Below, in pieces: positions 1 to 8,554 of a stretch of DNA of 64,000 nucleotides. Under the pieces are notes generated by a model. The model did no database searches. It was not told where the DNA came from and saw only the letters and a list, made by a program, of their open reading frames with translations. The position numbers and the translations under genes are program-made. The stretch is from Adhaeribacter aerolatus. GTDB lineage: Bacteria; Bacteroidota; Bacteroidia; Cytophagales; Hymenobacteraceae. Each line of letters opens with the position of its first letter. The first letter of the stretch is position 1. The stretch is taken from assembly GCF_007991635.1 (NCBI RefSeq), contig NZ_BJYS01000007.1, positions 124,001-188,000 of the forward strand, in the 5' to 3' direction.

Positions 1-2
1 AC

Positions 3-872
3 TTTGCTTCTATGATAGAACTGGAACTGGATTTTAGCGAAGAAGACGTGGAGTTTGCCGACCGCAGTGCTTTACAAAACTTGATTTATAATATTCAGAA
101 ACTTATCCGGGATTTATTGAAGTCGTTTGAATTTGGCAATGTAATCAAACACGGCGTGCCGGTGGTAATTGTAGGTAAACCCAATGCCGGTAAATCTACC
201 TTGCTTAACGTGTTGCTGAACGAAGAAAAAGCTATTGTTTCGGATGTAGCCGGTACCACGCGCGATTTTATAGAGGACGAAATTTCGATAGAAGGCATCA
301 GTTTCCGGTTTATCGATACCGCCGGTTTGCGCGAAACCACCGACAAGGTAGAAGCCATTGGCGTGGAGCGCACGCTGAAAAAAGTAGAAGAAGCCTCCCT
401 TGTTATTTATTTATTTGATATTGCTACCACTTCGTCGCAGGAGTTGGACCAGGAAATTAAAGCTTTGGCGCTGGATGAAAATACCGCTCTGCTGGCAGTT
501 GCGAACAAAATAGACACGGTAGGTAGTGCTAGCTTAGAAGCTTACCACGCAATTGCCGATACCATTGCCATATCGGCTTCTGAAAAAGAAGGCATCGAAA
601 CCCTGAAGCAAAACCTACTGGAAAAAGTAAGAGGCAACCAACTCGATACCAGCGATCAAACCATTGTAACTAACCTGCGCCACTACGAAAACCTCCAGCA
701 AACTTACACTGCCCTCGACGACGTACTTACCGGCATCAGCAGTGGCATCAGCAGCGATTTTTTAGCGGCTGATATCCGGAGAGCACTCTATGCCCTCGGC
801 CAGATTACCGGCGAGATAACTACGGATGACTTGCTGGATAATATTTTTAGTAAGTTTTGTATTGGGAAGTAA
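3..872 (+). CDS. mnmE: tRNA uridine-5-carboxymethylaminomethyl modification GTPase MnmE (5' end outside window)
   Basis: MnmE, with MnmG, installs the carboxymethylaminomethyl group on the wobble uridine of certain tRNAs in the cytoplasm. The visible part is the end of the central helical domain, the G domain and the C-terminal helix. Counting from the Met codon at 12, the P-loop GKPNAGKS is at about residues 55-62, TTRD at 82-85, DTAG at 102-105 and NKID at 165-168. The protein ends in the family's hallmark FCIGK, whose Cys is conserved. The N-terminal tetrahydrofolate-binding domain is missing only because the frame is open through position 3 and runs off the left edge; the Met at 12 is not the true start. 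Full MnmE is about 450-460 residues, so roughly 160-170 residues lie outside. Confidence 0.97.
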   Translation, partial: FASMIELELDFSEEDVEFADRSALQNLIYNIQKLIRDLLKSFEFGNVIKHGVPVVIVGKPNAGKSTLLNVLLNEEKAIVSDVAGTTRDFIEDEISIEGISFRFIDTAGLRETTDKVEAIGVERTLKKVEEASLVIYLFDIATTSSQELDQEIKALALDENTALLAVANKIDTVGSASLEAYHAIADTIAISASEKEGIETLKQNLLEKVRGNQLDTSDQTIVTNLRHYENLQQTYTALDDVLTGISSGISSDFLAADIRRALYALGQITGEITTDDLLDNIFSKFCIGK

Positions 873-901
873 AACCTGAAAGCAGATGAGAATAATTTAT
901 T

Positions 902-923
902 TTTCAGGTGATAACACCTGAAA
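902..923 (+). terminator. Perfect 9-bp hairpin after mnmE, possible terminator
   Basis: TTTCAGGTG and CACCTGAAA form a perfect 9-bp stem around an ATAA loop, 29 bases after the mnmE stop codon. No clear U-run follows in either direction, so rho-independent termination is plausible but not proven. It separates mnmE from the convergent cyclase gene. Confidence 0.4.
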
Positions 924-1081
924 TAGCTAAAAGCTAATTACAATCTGATTCATTTTGTGGTGCTTCTAAGTCATTTCGCAGCCGAGTATTGTACCAATAA
1001 CTCTCCACAATTAATTGATATTGTTGATCATCATAATCAGAAAAAGAGCATTGGCGAATAGCAGAAGATACAGACTGAGAA

Positions 1082-2038
1082 TCAGGTTATACTTGGTGCA
1101 GGCATTGATTGCTTTAACTCGTAAGGGTTCCCTATCAGTTTTACCTCATAGGCAGTACTTACACCTTTCAAGTTCAGGTAGCTGCAACCAACTGCATAAG
1201 GTGGGTTCTTTAGTAAACGGTAAGCCAGCGCTGAGATAACAAAGCTATTGTTTAGTTCTTTGGTGGCAGCTTGTAACCGGGCTGCAATATTTACCGGGTA
1301 GCCCATCACAGTCAGGTTATTACTTAGCCCAATACCCACGTTTCCTACGATTACTTTGCCTACATGCACGCCAATGCCTACCTCAAAGGTATGGTTAAAA
1401 TAGGGGCGCATATAAGTATTATTAAATATTTTAATGTCTTCCATAATTTTCAGGCCAGCCAGCACAGCCGCCTCGGCAGCTTGCTTTATTTTACTACCAA
1501 GCCCAAATACGGCGTACAGTCCGTCTCCGGCGGTGTCTATGATCTCACCATTATACTGGGTTATGGCATTCTGAAAAAGCGCGAAGATTCTGCGCATGAT
1601 GTGGATGACATCGAACGGAAGACTAGCCTCTATAAACGGGGTAAAGTTGCGGATGTCAATAAAGAAAAGCGCTAGCTTGCGCTGCTCTCCCATTACTGTT
1701 TTCGTGTCAACCTCATTGCTATCAATAAAAATATAACGGTCGGTTTCGTCGCGTATCAACCGATGTATTTCTATCCCCTCCCCTCTCACGTAGGATTGGC
1801 AGGCCAGACGTACATTATCCGGAAATTTCTTTACCCGTTTAATAGCTTGCTCATAAATGGTGGCCGGTGTTAGCTTTTCCGGGCCTTGCAAAACCAGTAC
1901 ACGACAAGTGGTGCATTGTCCTTTTCCCCCGCAGGCGTGGTAGTGAGGTATACCGGCAGCCAATGATGCGTGTAGCAGCGTTTGACTCTCTTCTACAGGT
2001 ATTACCTTTTCGCCTTTAAAATTTACATGGTAAGCCAT
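1082..2038 (-). CDS. 2Fe-2S ferredoxin-class III adenylate/guanylate cyclase fusion
   Basis: Residues 1-95 form a plant-type [2Fe-2S] ferredoxin domain with ligands Cys36, Cys42, Cys45 and Cys80. Residues about 118-305 are a class III nucleotide cyclase homology domain. The two metal-binding Asp are visible in FFIDIRNF (Asp128) and AGDGLYAVFG (Asp172). The transition-state Asn250 and Arg254 are in VNIAARLQ. The base-specificity Asp position carries Thr243, as in class IIIb enzymes, but the Lys that usually sits four residues before the second metal Asp is Asp168. The fusion suggests a soluble cyclase controlled by the redox or assembly state of an iron-sulfur cluster. There are no membrane segments. 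Substrate (ATP, GTP or other) cannot be told from the sequence. It is a monocistronic minus-strand gene, convergent with mnmE. Confidence 0.88.
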   Translation of the reverse strand: MAYHVNFKGEKVIPVEESQTLLHASLAAGIPHYHACGGKGQCTTCRVLVLQGPEKLTPATIYEQAIKRVKKFPDNVRLACQSYVRGEGIEIHRLIRDETDRYIFIDSNEVDTKTVMGEQRKLALFFIDIRNFTPFIEASLPFDVIHIMRRIFALFQNAITQYNGEIIDTAGDGLYAVFGLGSKIKQAAEAAVLAGLKIMEDIKIFNNTYMRPYFNHTFEVGIGVHVGKVIVGNVGIGLSNNLTVMGYPVNIAARLQAATKELNNSFVISALAYRLLKNPPYAVGCSYLNLKGVSTAYEVKLIGNPYELKQSMPAPSIT

Positions 2039-2441
2039 TGATAAATATAGCTATATTATTCTTTAATGCGCTTACCGGCTTTAGCATATATCAGATACGG
2101 TTACTCCAGGTGTTTTTCTAGGTAAGACTGCAGTTATAGGCAGAGCCGAATCAATGTAGATTATTAACGGCTACGTGCTCCGGCACCTATTTGCGCCTGG
2201 TGGTATCTATACCCCAACCAGGCAGTTGTTACGGTACTTGGGCACGAATTATGGTTGTCAGGCTATGCTGACGTTTATAGCTTATTAAACTTACGCTCAA
2301 CCTTTCTTATCCTATGCGCATTCCCGACATACATCTTAAGCAGCACAATAACTTACGGACATTCTTCAAAATGCCTGCTAGCCCGGTTAAAAGTAATACT
2401 AGTTGCGATTACACGCAGAAAAACACTGATTTTAAGAATCT
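2039..2441. other. Intergenic, no gene seen
   Basis: About 400 bases between the cyclase start and the end of the FMN reductase gene. Frames here are short and do not resemble known proteins. A weak imperfect hairpin (CCTGGT / ACCAGG) occurs near 2197-2224. The stretch must hold the cyclase promoter, but I see no clear consensus match. Confidence 0.5.
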
Positions 2442-3104
2442 TTACTCTACCCGCTCGGTTTCCTGTGCTGTTTTCTCTCCCAGAAACTCCACCCAAGCTT
2501 TTTTAATGCAAGGATAGTGTTTAGATGCTTCCACCAAACTCATGAACCCTACCAGGTTATTTTCAAAGCGTTTGGCCAGCGTTTCATCATTTAAGTTGCC
2601 ATTTTCATCAAAAGCATTTTGAGCTGTGGCTAAAGAAAACATATCTGGGTATACCCTGGTGCCGAGGTGTTCAAAGGGAACTCGCAAGGACCAGAGCCCC
2701 CGGTTACCGCCAGCCATAGAAGGAGATGCAGACATTAATAAGGCATGATGTTGGTGGAAAGGCTGCGGGCGAAAACGCGAAACCCAATCTATCACATTTT
2801 TTAGAAACCCGGGCATAGAGCCATTATACTCCGGTGATGAAATAATGAAAGCATCGTTTGCCAATATGCGTTGCCGAAACGCTTCCGCACCTTTCGGATG
2901 GTAATTGTCTACTTCCAATTCCTGGTTAAAAGAAGGGCAATCAAACTCGTTCATGTCGGCAAAGTCTACTTGGCCGCCATTTTTTTCAATGACAAGGGCC
3001 GCTAATTTTGCTAACTTTGTATTAAGCGAACCTCTTCTCAGAGATGCCGAAAAAACAAGAAAGCTAGTTTGTCCTTGTCCGCTATTCATTTGTTGCGCTT
3101 CCAT
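2442..3104 (-). CDS. NADPH-dependent FMN reductase family protein
   Basis: A flavodoxin-fold oxidoreductase of 220 residues, the usual size for the NADPH-dependent FMN reductase family (azoreductase or chromate reductase relatives). The FMN phosphate loop is near residues 18-26 (ASLRRGSLN), and the family signature SSPEYNGSMPGFLKNVIDW near 90-110 contacts the flavin. It would use NAD(P)H to reduce a bound or free flavin, or a quinone or azo substrate, in the cytoplasm. The start could also be the Met six codons later (MNSGQ). The gene stands alone between the cyclase and the esterase. The physiological substrate is unknown. Confidence 0.88.
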   Translation of the reverse strand: MEAQQMNSGQGQTSFLVFSASLRRGSLNTKLAKLAALVIEKNGGQVDFADMNEFDCPSFNQELEVDNYHPKGAEAFRQRILANDAFIISSPEYNGSMPGFLKNVIDWVSRFRPQPFHQHHALLMSASPSMAGGNRGLWSLRVPFEHLGTRVYPDMFSLATAQNAFDENGNLNDETLAKRFENNLVGFMSLVEASKHYPCIKKAWVEFLGEKTAQETERVE

Positions 3105-3308
3105 CAGATAAGTTTTAGGTTTATTTTATTACAAAGCCCTGCCAATCACTGCGTCTTTTACATTAATCAGTTACGTATAATATTCCAGTTAGTCGCTTAA
3201 AAGCAAAACATTGTAGCCATAGTTTGCTAAGTGTTTGCTTTGCTTTAGTTATCCCCTTCGTTTACCGAAGGAGGCGGAAGGAAGGTAGCTACCAACAGCA
3301 ATTACTCC

Positions 3309-3326
3309 GGCCCTCCCATCAGGGCC
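3309..3326 (-). terminator. Weak GC-rich hairpin after the carboxylesterase
   Basis: GGCCCT and AGGGCC pair around a six-base loop, 26 bases past the stop of the esterase in the direction of transcription. A second small hairpin (CCTTCG / CGAAGG, 3255-3271) follows. There is no U-run. It could be a terminator or a remnant of a REP-like repeat. Confidence 0.3.
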
Positions 3327-3351
3327 AAAGAACCATCTAACCGTAACTGGC

Positions 3352-5037
3352 TTAATTTAGTGTTTTCCCAATAGAGCGCCACATTTCTACTTCTTCTTTA
3401 AACCTATTATTTATTACTTCCAACTCCGTATCAATGCGCATGGTGGCTCGGTCTTTTAAATTATAAGCCGGCCAGGTCGGGGCATTCTTGGCGGCGGGTT
3501 TGCCCGTGCGGGCAAAGGTCGTCCATAATTCGGCAAAGTTGTGGGAAGCGGTAAATCTTTCAGGGCGGTTTCCGCCAAAGAAACTCGGCTTTGTCGGCTC
3601 GCCATTTTTGGGGGGTACCTCATTATTAAACTTGAAGGAAATATCCATGGCGTGCGGTGTTCCCATGGCATAATCCGTACCCGGTATTTTGTTTTCTGAT
3701 TTATAGCCAAAGTTGTATAAGTAAACCGGGGCGCCGTTTTGCCTGGCTTTCTTTTCGGCAATGTCTATAGAACCCAGGCCCATCATGGTGATGGAAGAAA
3801 TAGCCACAAAAATATCGGGGGCCGTGGCGTTGGGTCGGGCTTGCCGGTAAGTGGCTATAATTTTTTTAGTATCTGGCCCATACTGCGGTTCTAATTTTTT
3901 ATGCAAACCCTCAAAATCCATTTTAAAAGAATCGGCATCTTTTCTTTCCCAGGCAAAAAATGTGTATTCGTCTTCGTTCCAGCCCACTAACAAAGGCTTG
4001 TTTCTTGAGATTGCCGGCGCACCCGGGTCGAAAGGGTGATTGGGAAGGGCTTTGCCGTCCACCACGGGTCCAAACCCACCGGCATTGCGGCGCATCGTTC
4101 CCTGATTTTTATTTTTTTCCTGAAAAGGTGGCACAAACGGCAATTTTGCCTGCATATTTAATAAATCCGAAGCGGGCACTTCTAATATCTTCTGCCAGTT
4201 GTTAACCGGTATATTCAATTCATTAAATAATTGCAAGGTATTTTCATGCGCGGTGTCTTTATCCATCATGCGCACACCCGGACCACTTTCGATGGACGCT
4301 TTATTGAAATACGGAGCTGCCGCAGGCATCGCATAAAGACAAGATGTTTTTGCCCCACCGCCGGACTCACCCCAAATCATCACATTATTCGGATCGCCGC
4401 CAAATTGCGCGATGTTTTTGTTTACCCATTTTAAACCATCAATAATATCTAATAATCCCATATTGCCCGAGCCGGCATACTCTGGTCCGGCAATTTCATC
4501 CAGGTATAAAAATCCTAATAACCCTAAACGGTGGTTCGTTTCCACTACTACCACATCGAAGTTGCGGGCTAAGTTGGCCCCGTCCTGGCCGGCAGAACCG
4601 CCGGAACCAATTACAAAACCGCCCCCATGGTTGTAAAACATAACCGGTCGTTTTTTATTATCGTTGGCCGGGGTCCAGACATTCAGAAATAGGCAGTCTT
4701 CGGATGGCTCCGGCTCATTTCTTCTGGGGGCTTGGATAGCCGGTGCGCCCAGGGTAAGTGCCTCCCTTACGCCCGTCCAAGGCTGGAGCTTGGCTGGTCG
4801 TCGGAACCGTCTTTCGCCGGAAGTTCTTCCGGCATAAGGAATGCCTTTAAATATGTTTACACCCTCGGTGCGATAGCCTTTAATTTTACCATAACTGGTT
4901 TCTGTTTCTACAAATTCTTCTACCAAGGAGGGTTTGGAAATCAAAAAGGATGAAGCATTTAATTTACTTGAGATTGCCGTTCCTACCGCGGCTAAGGATA
5001 ATTGAGACAAAAATTGTCGTCTTTTGATGCCATTCAT
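3352..5037 (-). CDS. Type-B carboxylesterase, exported
   Basis: An alpha/beta-hydrolase of the carboxylesterase/lipase type-B family, 561 residues, typical length. The N-terminus (MNGIKRRQFLSQLSLAAVGT) has a twin-Arg stretch followed by a hydrophobic segment, which suggests a Tat-type export signal. The family marks are EDCLFLNVW at 113-121, the oxyanion loop HGGGF at 137-141 and the nucleophile elbow GESGGG at 223-228 with Ser225. A C-terminal His (TPHAMDISF or a later one) completes the triad. It should hydrolyse carboxylic esters in the periplasm. The cupin gene lies 92 bases upstream on the same strand. The substrate is unknown; esterified plant or aromatic compounds would fit the neighbouring molybdenum hydroxylase, but that is inference. 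Confidence 0.92.
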   Translation of the reverse strand: MNGIKRRQFLSQLSLAAVGTAISSKLNASSFLISKPSLVEEFVETETSYGKIKGYRTEGVNIFKGIPYAGRTSGERRFRRPAKLQPWTGVREALTLGAPAIQAPRRNEPEPSEDCLFLNVWTPANDNKKRPVMFYNHGGGFVIGSGGSAGQDGANLARNFDVVVVETNHRLGLLGFLYLDEIAGPEYAGSGNMGLLDIIDGLKWVNKNIAQFGGDPNNVMIWGESGGGAKTSCLYAMPAAAPYFNKASIESGPGVRMMDKDTAHENTLQLFNELNIPVNNWQKILEVPASDLLNMQAKLPFVPPFQEKNKNQGTMRRNAGGFGPVVDGKALPNHPFDPGAPAISRNKPLLVGWNEDEYTFFAWERKDADSFKMDFEGLHKKLEPQYGPDTKKIIATYRQARPNATAPDIFVAISSITMMGLGSIDIAEKKARQNGAPVYLYNFGYKSENKIPGTDYAMGTPHAMDISFKFNNEVPPKNGEPTKPSFFGGNRPERFTASHNFAELWTTFARTGKPAAKNAPTWPAYNLKDRATMRIDTELEVINNRFKEEVEMWRSIGKTLN

Positions 5038-5129
5038 ATTTTTGATTTTGCTAGAATTTTAACGAAAGATACCACTGAAAAAATTGTTTCCCTTACCCTT
5101 AGAACAGGAAACGTAAGCTTTGAAGCCTT

Positions 5130-5531
5130 TTATTTAGAAATATTATACTGCTCGTCGCTGACCTTTTCTAACCAATCAACCGGATTACCATTAAGACTTT
5201 CCTGAATAGCGATGTGCGTCATGGCGGTAGTGGCCGTGGCGCCGTGCCAATGTTTCTCTCCGGGCGGAAACCAAATAACATCGCCGGGCCGGATTTCTTC
5301 AATGGGGCCACCCTCGCGCTGCGCCCAACCACAACCGGACGTGACAATCAAGGTCTGGCCGAGCGGATGCGTGTGCCAAGCGGTGCGGGCTCCGGGTTCG
5401 AAAGTGACCTGGGTACCGCCAGCCCGCGCCGGGTCATTTGCCTGAAACAAGTAATCAATCCGAACAGTCCCGGTAAACCAATCTTCCGGACCTTTTTGCG
5501 AAGGCTGCGTACCAACTCTTTTAATCTCCAT
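5130..5531 (-). CDS. Small cupin-fold protein, cytoplasmic
   Basis: A single-domain cupin of 133 residues without a signal peptide. The first cupin motif, from [18 protein letters not shown], supplies two metal His. The second, [15 protein letters not shown], supplies another. It matches the small cupins often found beside carboxymuconolactone decarboxylase or quinone-related genes. It is a paralogue of the lipoprotein cupin at 9997-10482: both have PPxxxHWHGA and end in W-L-x-x-VSDExY. Enzymatic role is unknown (metal-dependent isomerase or dioxygenase, or ligand sensor). It starts 34 bases downstream of the XRE gene and probably shares its transcript. Confidence 0.85.
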   Translation of the reverse strand: MEIKRVGTQPSQKGPEDWFTGTVRIDYLFQANDPARAGGTQVTFEPGARTAWHTHPLGQTLIVTSGCGWAQREGGPIEEIRPGDVIWFPPGEKHWHGATATTAMTHIAIQESLNGNPVDWLEKVSDEQYNISK

Positions 5532-5564
5532 AATAATTAATTTTTAACCGGGTCATTTCATAGT

Positions 5565-5825
5565 TTAACGTGGCAAAGGTTGCTTGCGACGTTCGTACAA
5601 GATTTTATTTCCATCAACTTGCTTCTCCTTCAGCTCAATCGTAAAATCATAATTTAGCGCACCAGCTATTTTTTGCACCGTTTCAATAGTCACATTTTGG
5701 GTACCAGATTCTATGCGAGTAATCACCTGCCTGGTCACACCAATAATTCCGGCAAGATCCTTTTGGATTAAGCCTAATCCTTTACGGGCTGCTCGTAACT
5801 GTTTTGCCAGAACATCAGATTCCAT
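5565..5825 (-). CDS. XRE-family helix-turn-helix regulator
   Basis: An 86-residue DNA-binding protein. The HTH spans about residues 8-62, with QKDLAGIIGVTRQVITRIESG as the recognition region. The rest (IAGALNYDFTIELKEK) resembles antitoxin-type or single-domain XRE regulators. I chose the ATG at 5825 (MESDV); the open frame extends to a TTG at 5855, but that would add an atypical ten-residue leader. It is located between a small lipoprotein and the cupin gene, all on the same strand, and may control this short operon. A toxin partner is not evident: neither neighbour looks like HigB or RelE. Confidence 0.85.
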   Translation of the reverse strand: MESDVLAKQLRAARKGLGLIQKDLAGIIGVTRQVITRIESGTQNVTIETVQKIAGALNYDFTIELKEKQVDGNKILYERRKQPLPR

Positions 5826-5891
5826 TTTGAATTTTACACCTAATCTATAAACCAACTTTTTAAGCCCACATTCTCAGGAAAAGTATAGCTG

Positions 5892-6095
5892 TTATTTCTT
5901 GCTATTTAAACTGTCACTTACACTGGTAGAAGTATCACTCATCATTACACCTACCGGGTTGGTGCTATCAGTGGTTGAGGGAGGCGTCGTGCTGCTAACA
6001 TCGGTAGTGCTGTCCGAATCGGTTGAACTTTCATTTCTAGTTCCACAGGCCGTGAAAACCCCAGCTATAGTAAGAACAAATAAAATCTTCTTCAT
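5892..6095 (-). CDS. Small Ser/Thr/Asp-rich lipoprotein
   Basis: A 67-residue predicted lipoprotein. MKKILFVLTIAGVFTAC is a type II signal peptide with Cys17 as the lipid-modified residue. The mature part is about 50 residues, very rich in Ser, Thr, Asp and Asn and probably disordered. No domain is recognised and it may be genus-specific. It starts two bases from a 15-bp repeat that bounds the hairpin element upstream of it, so its promoter probably lies inside that element. Confidence 0.6.
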   Translation of the reverse strand: MKKILFVLTIAGVFTACGTRNESSTDSDSTTDVSSTTPPSTTDSTNPVGVMMSDTSTSVSDSLNSKK

Positions 6096-6096
6096 A

Positions 6097-6268
6097 TAGT
6101 ATTTATTTACTAATGTTAGTCAATATGAAATGATTAAAATAATCCAGACCATTACTGTCATTCAGCAGGAAACTTGCTAGCAGATAACCAACAAGTTTCC
6201 TGCTGAATGACAGTTTTCACCTCCCTTAGCCAAAGAATTTTAATTTAATCATTTAGTATTTATTTACT
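6097..6268. repeat. Hairpin element bounded by 15-bp direct repeats (REP or MITE candidate)
   Basis: A perfect 23-bp inverted repeat (6154-6176 and 6192-6214, core CTGTCATTCAGCAGGAAACT) encloses a 15-base loop. Outside it are a second inverted repeat, AAATGATTAAA at 6128-6138 with TTTAATCATTT at 6244-6254. At the edges is a perfect direct repeat, TAGTATTTATTTACT, at 6097-6111 and 6254-6268. The core resembles another sequence at 51900-51918 (17 of 19 bases identical). The element fills the gap between iorB and the small lipoprotein gene. It has no coding capacity. It could also end iorB transcription, although no U-run follows. Confidence 0.75.
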
Positions 6269-6285
6269 TTCAGAAATGGTCTTTC

Positions 6286-8544
6286 TTAAACAGGTTGCTC
6301 ATTAACCTGAAGGAAAGGTTGGTCATATTCCCGCTTGCCTGTCGCTTTGTACAATGCATTCGCCAGGGCCGCAAAAATGGGTGGAAATAATGGTTCGCCC
6401 AGACCGGTCGGATTTTCTTCACTTTTTACAAAATGAATCTCAATTGCTTTGGGCGCCTCGCTGTGCCGGATTAGCCGGTATTTGTCGAAGTTATTTTTCT
6501 GAGGCACTCCATCCTGAAAAGTCATTCCGCCATAAAGGGCATTGCCAATACCATCAATTATTCCTCCTTGCCCCATGTTGATAGCAGCATCCGGGTTTAC
6601 CACTACCCCGCAGTCAACAGCGGCATATACTTTTTCCACCACGGGTTTGTTTTCCTGCATCGACAAATCAATTACCTCGGCCACGTAAGTATTATGACAA
6701 AAGTAAGCGGAAACGCCCCGATGAACATTTTTCTTCGTTTGTTTCCAGTCGGACTTGTCCCGCACCAATTTCAATACGCCGGCATACCGGTCCGGGTCGT
6801 AATTGTTTTCCTTTCCCACGGGCTTGTTCTTGGCCCGGTCAAAAAGTTCGAGGCGAAAATCTATCGGGTCCTTACCCGCCAGCTCCGCTACTTCGTCCAG
6901 GAAGGACTGCTCGGCCCCGCCCAGGAAATTGGACCGGGGTGCCCGGAATGTACCCATCGTGATGTTGGAGTTCAGCACCCACTCCTCGGCTAAGTAATTA
7001 TCCACGGCACCGGCCGGAAAACGATTTTGCGCCCAGCCAAGAGGGCCTTCGGGAATACCACCGGCTTTTATGGAGTAAGCAATCAGATTGCCTTTTTCAT
7101 CTAAACCGGCTTTATAGGTGGCCATGTAAGTTGGGCGATAAATGCCATAAGTCATATCATCCTCGCGGGTGTACACCAACTTTACCGGGGCCTTCATTTT
7201 TTGGGAAATAATGGCGGCCTCTAACAAATGGTGCCCGTAAGACCGTTGCCCAAAACCACCGCCCATGCGGGCCAACCGGATGTGAATCTTTTCCTTAGGC
7301 AATCCCAGGCGGGTACTAAGCCCGGCCACCACAAATTCCGGTATCTGAATGGGCCCGTATATTTCCGCTTTGTCTGCCGTAACGTGCGCAAAACAGTTCA
7401 CGGGTTCCATGGTATTGTGGGCCAGGAAAGGAGCCGAATACGTACGCTCAATTACTTTAGCTGCTTTTTTAAAGGCACCTGCCGGGTCACCGTCTTTACG
7501 CAGAATGGTTCCGGGCTTTTCCGCCATTTCGGCCATTAACTTTTTGTGCTGCGCAGTGCTCTCCAAACCAGCCGGAACGGTAACGGTTTTTTTACCTCCG
7601 CCAAAATTATTTATTACAAAATTGCTTTCCTTGGTATTTTCCCATTCCACTTTTAAAGCCTTTTTGGTCTGCATTACCTCCCAAGTGGTATTTCCCACCA
7701 CTACGGCCAATTGGTTAAAAGAAGTTATATCGAAAGCCTGGCGTTCAAACTCCTCATCAAAGAGTTTGATGGTAAATACGTCTTTAATGCCCGGCATGGA
7801 CTTGGCGGCACTATCCTCTACCGATTTTATTTTCTGACCGAAGGCTGGCGGATGGACAATCATGGCGATTAACATGCCTTCGTGTTTGTAATCCAGGCTG
7901 AACAAGGGTTTACCGGTTACAATATTGAAGCCTTCTACGTTCCGCTTTGATTTACCAATAATTTTAAAATCTGCTGCTTTTTTCAGGGAAACTTCTTTGG
8001 GTACCTCCAGTTTGGCGGCCTGAGAAGCCATTTCGCCGTAACCGGCTTCTTTGCTGCTCTTCTGGTGGTGTAAAACGCCGTCTTTGGTAGTAATTTCACT
8101 GGCCGGTACCTGCCAGGTTTGGGCAGCGGCCTGAATCAGCATTTGGCGGGCGGTTGCGCCGGCGGTGCGCAAAGGTTCCCAAGCCATTTGTATCGAGGTG
8201 CTGCCCCCAGTAAACTGGCGTTCGAACCGTTTTATAGAGAAATCAGCCTGCTCAACCACTACGTTTTTCCAGTCTACATCCAACTCTTCTGCGAGCAACA
8301 TTGGTAGGGAGGTCTTAATATTTTGTCCGAATTCCGGGTTAGGCGAGAATAGCGTAACTAGTCCATTGTCTCCAATTTTTATGTAGCTGTTGAGCTCAAA
8401 CCATTCTTTCGGGAGGTTCGATACAACTTCCGGGGTGGACTTGCACCCGGTCAGCCAGCTAAAGCTGAGCAGCATGCCACCCCCGGCTAGCGCCGTAACC
8501 TTTAAAAAATCGCGCCGGTTTATTCCTTTATTTACAGATGTCAT
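6286..8544 (-). CDS. Molybdenum hydroxylase large subunit, isoquinoline 1-oxidoreductase beta-like
   Basis: A xanthine-oxidase-family molybdopterin-binding subunit of 752 residues, close to IorB and aldehyde dehydrogenases of that subgroup. The start used is the ATG at 8544: it follows the small subunit by ten bases and gives a clean signal, NRRDFLKV at about 9-16, a hydrophobic stretch, then LTGC (Cys34). It is therefore a Tat substrate and possibly a lipoprotein. Cofactor marks are MGGGFGQR in the middle and a C-terminal GLGEPLFPP with the catalytic Glu. It would hydroxylate an N-heteroaromatic or oxidise an aldehyde in the periplasm, together with the iron-sulfur subunit encoded immediately upstream. 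No cytochrome subunit or XdhC-like chaperone is adjacent. The actual substrate is not predictable. Confidence 0.92.
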   Translation of the reverse strand: MTSVNKGINRRDFLKVTALAGGGMLLSFSWLTGCKSTPEVVSNLPKEWFELNSYIKIGDNGLVTLFSPNPEFGQNIKTSLPMLLAEELDVDWKNVVVEQADFSIKRFERQFTGGSTSIQMAWEPLRTAGATARQMLIQAAAQTWQVPASEITTKDGVLHHQKSSKEAGYGEMASQAAKLEVPKEVSLKKAADFKIIGKSKRNVEGFNIVTGKPLFSLDYKHEGMLIAMIVHPPAFGQKIKSVEDSAAKSMPGIKDVFTIKLFDEEFERQAFDITSFNQLAVVVGNTTWEVMQTKKALKVEWENTKESNFVINNFGGGKKTVTVPAGLESTAQHKKLMAEMAEKPGTILRKDGDPAGAFKKAAKVIERTYSAPFLAHNTMEPVNCFAHVTADKAEIYGPIQIPEFVVAGLSTRLGLPKEKIHIRLARMGGGFGQRSYGHHLLEAAIISQKMKAPVKLVYTREDDMTYGIYRPTYMATYKAGLDEKGNLIAYSIKAGGIPEGPLGWAQNRFPAGAVDNYLAEEWVLNSNITMGTFRAPRSNFLGGAEQSFLDEVAELAGKDPIDFRLELFDRAKNKPVGKENNYDPDRYAGVLKLVRDKSDWKQTKKNVHRGVSAYFCHNTYVAEVIDLSMQENKPVVEKVYAAVDCGVVVNPDAAINMGQGGIIDGIGNALYGGMTFQDGVPQKNNFDKYRLIRHSEAPKAIEIHFVKSEENPTGLGEPLFPPIFAALANALYKATGKREYDQPFLQVNEQPV

Positions 8545-8554
8545 AGCAGGTGGA

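Noticed and set aside
3255-3326. Two short hairpins after the FMN reductase promoter region as a functional repeat
   Set aside because: The stems are only six base pairs with no matching copies noticed; kept only as a weak terminator candidate.
5565-5855. XRE regulator as the antitoxin of a toxin-antitoxin pair
   Set aside because: Neither neighbouring gene (small lipoprotein, cupin) resembles a HigB, RelE or other toxin.
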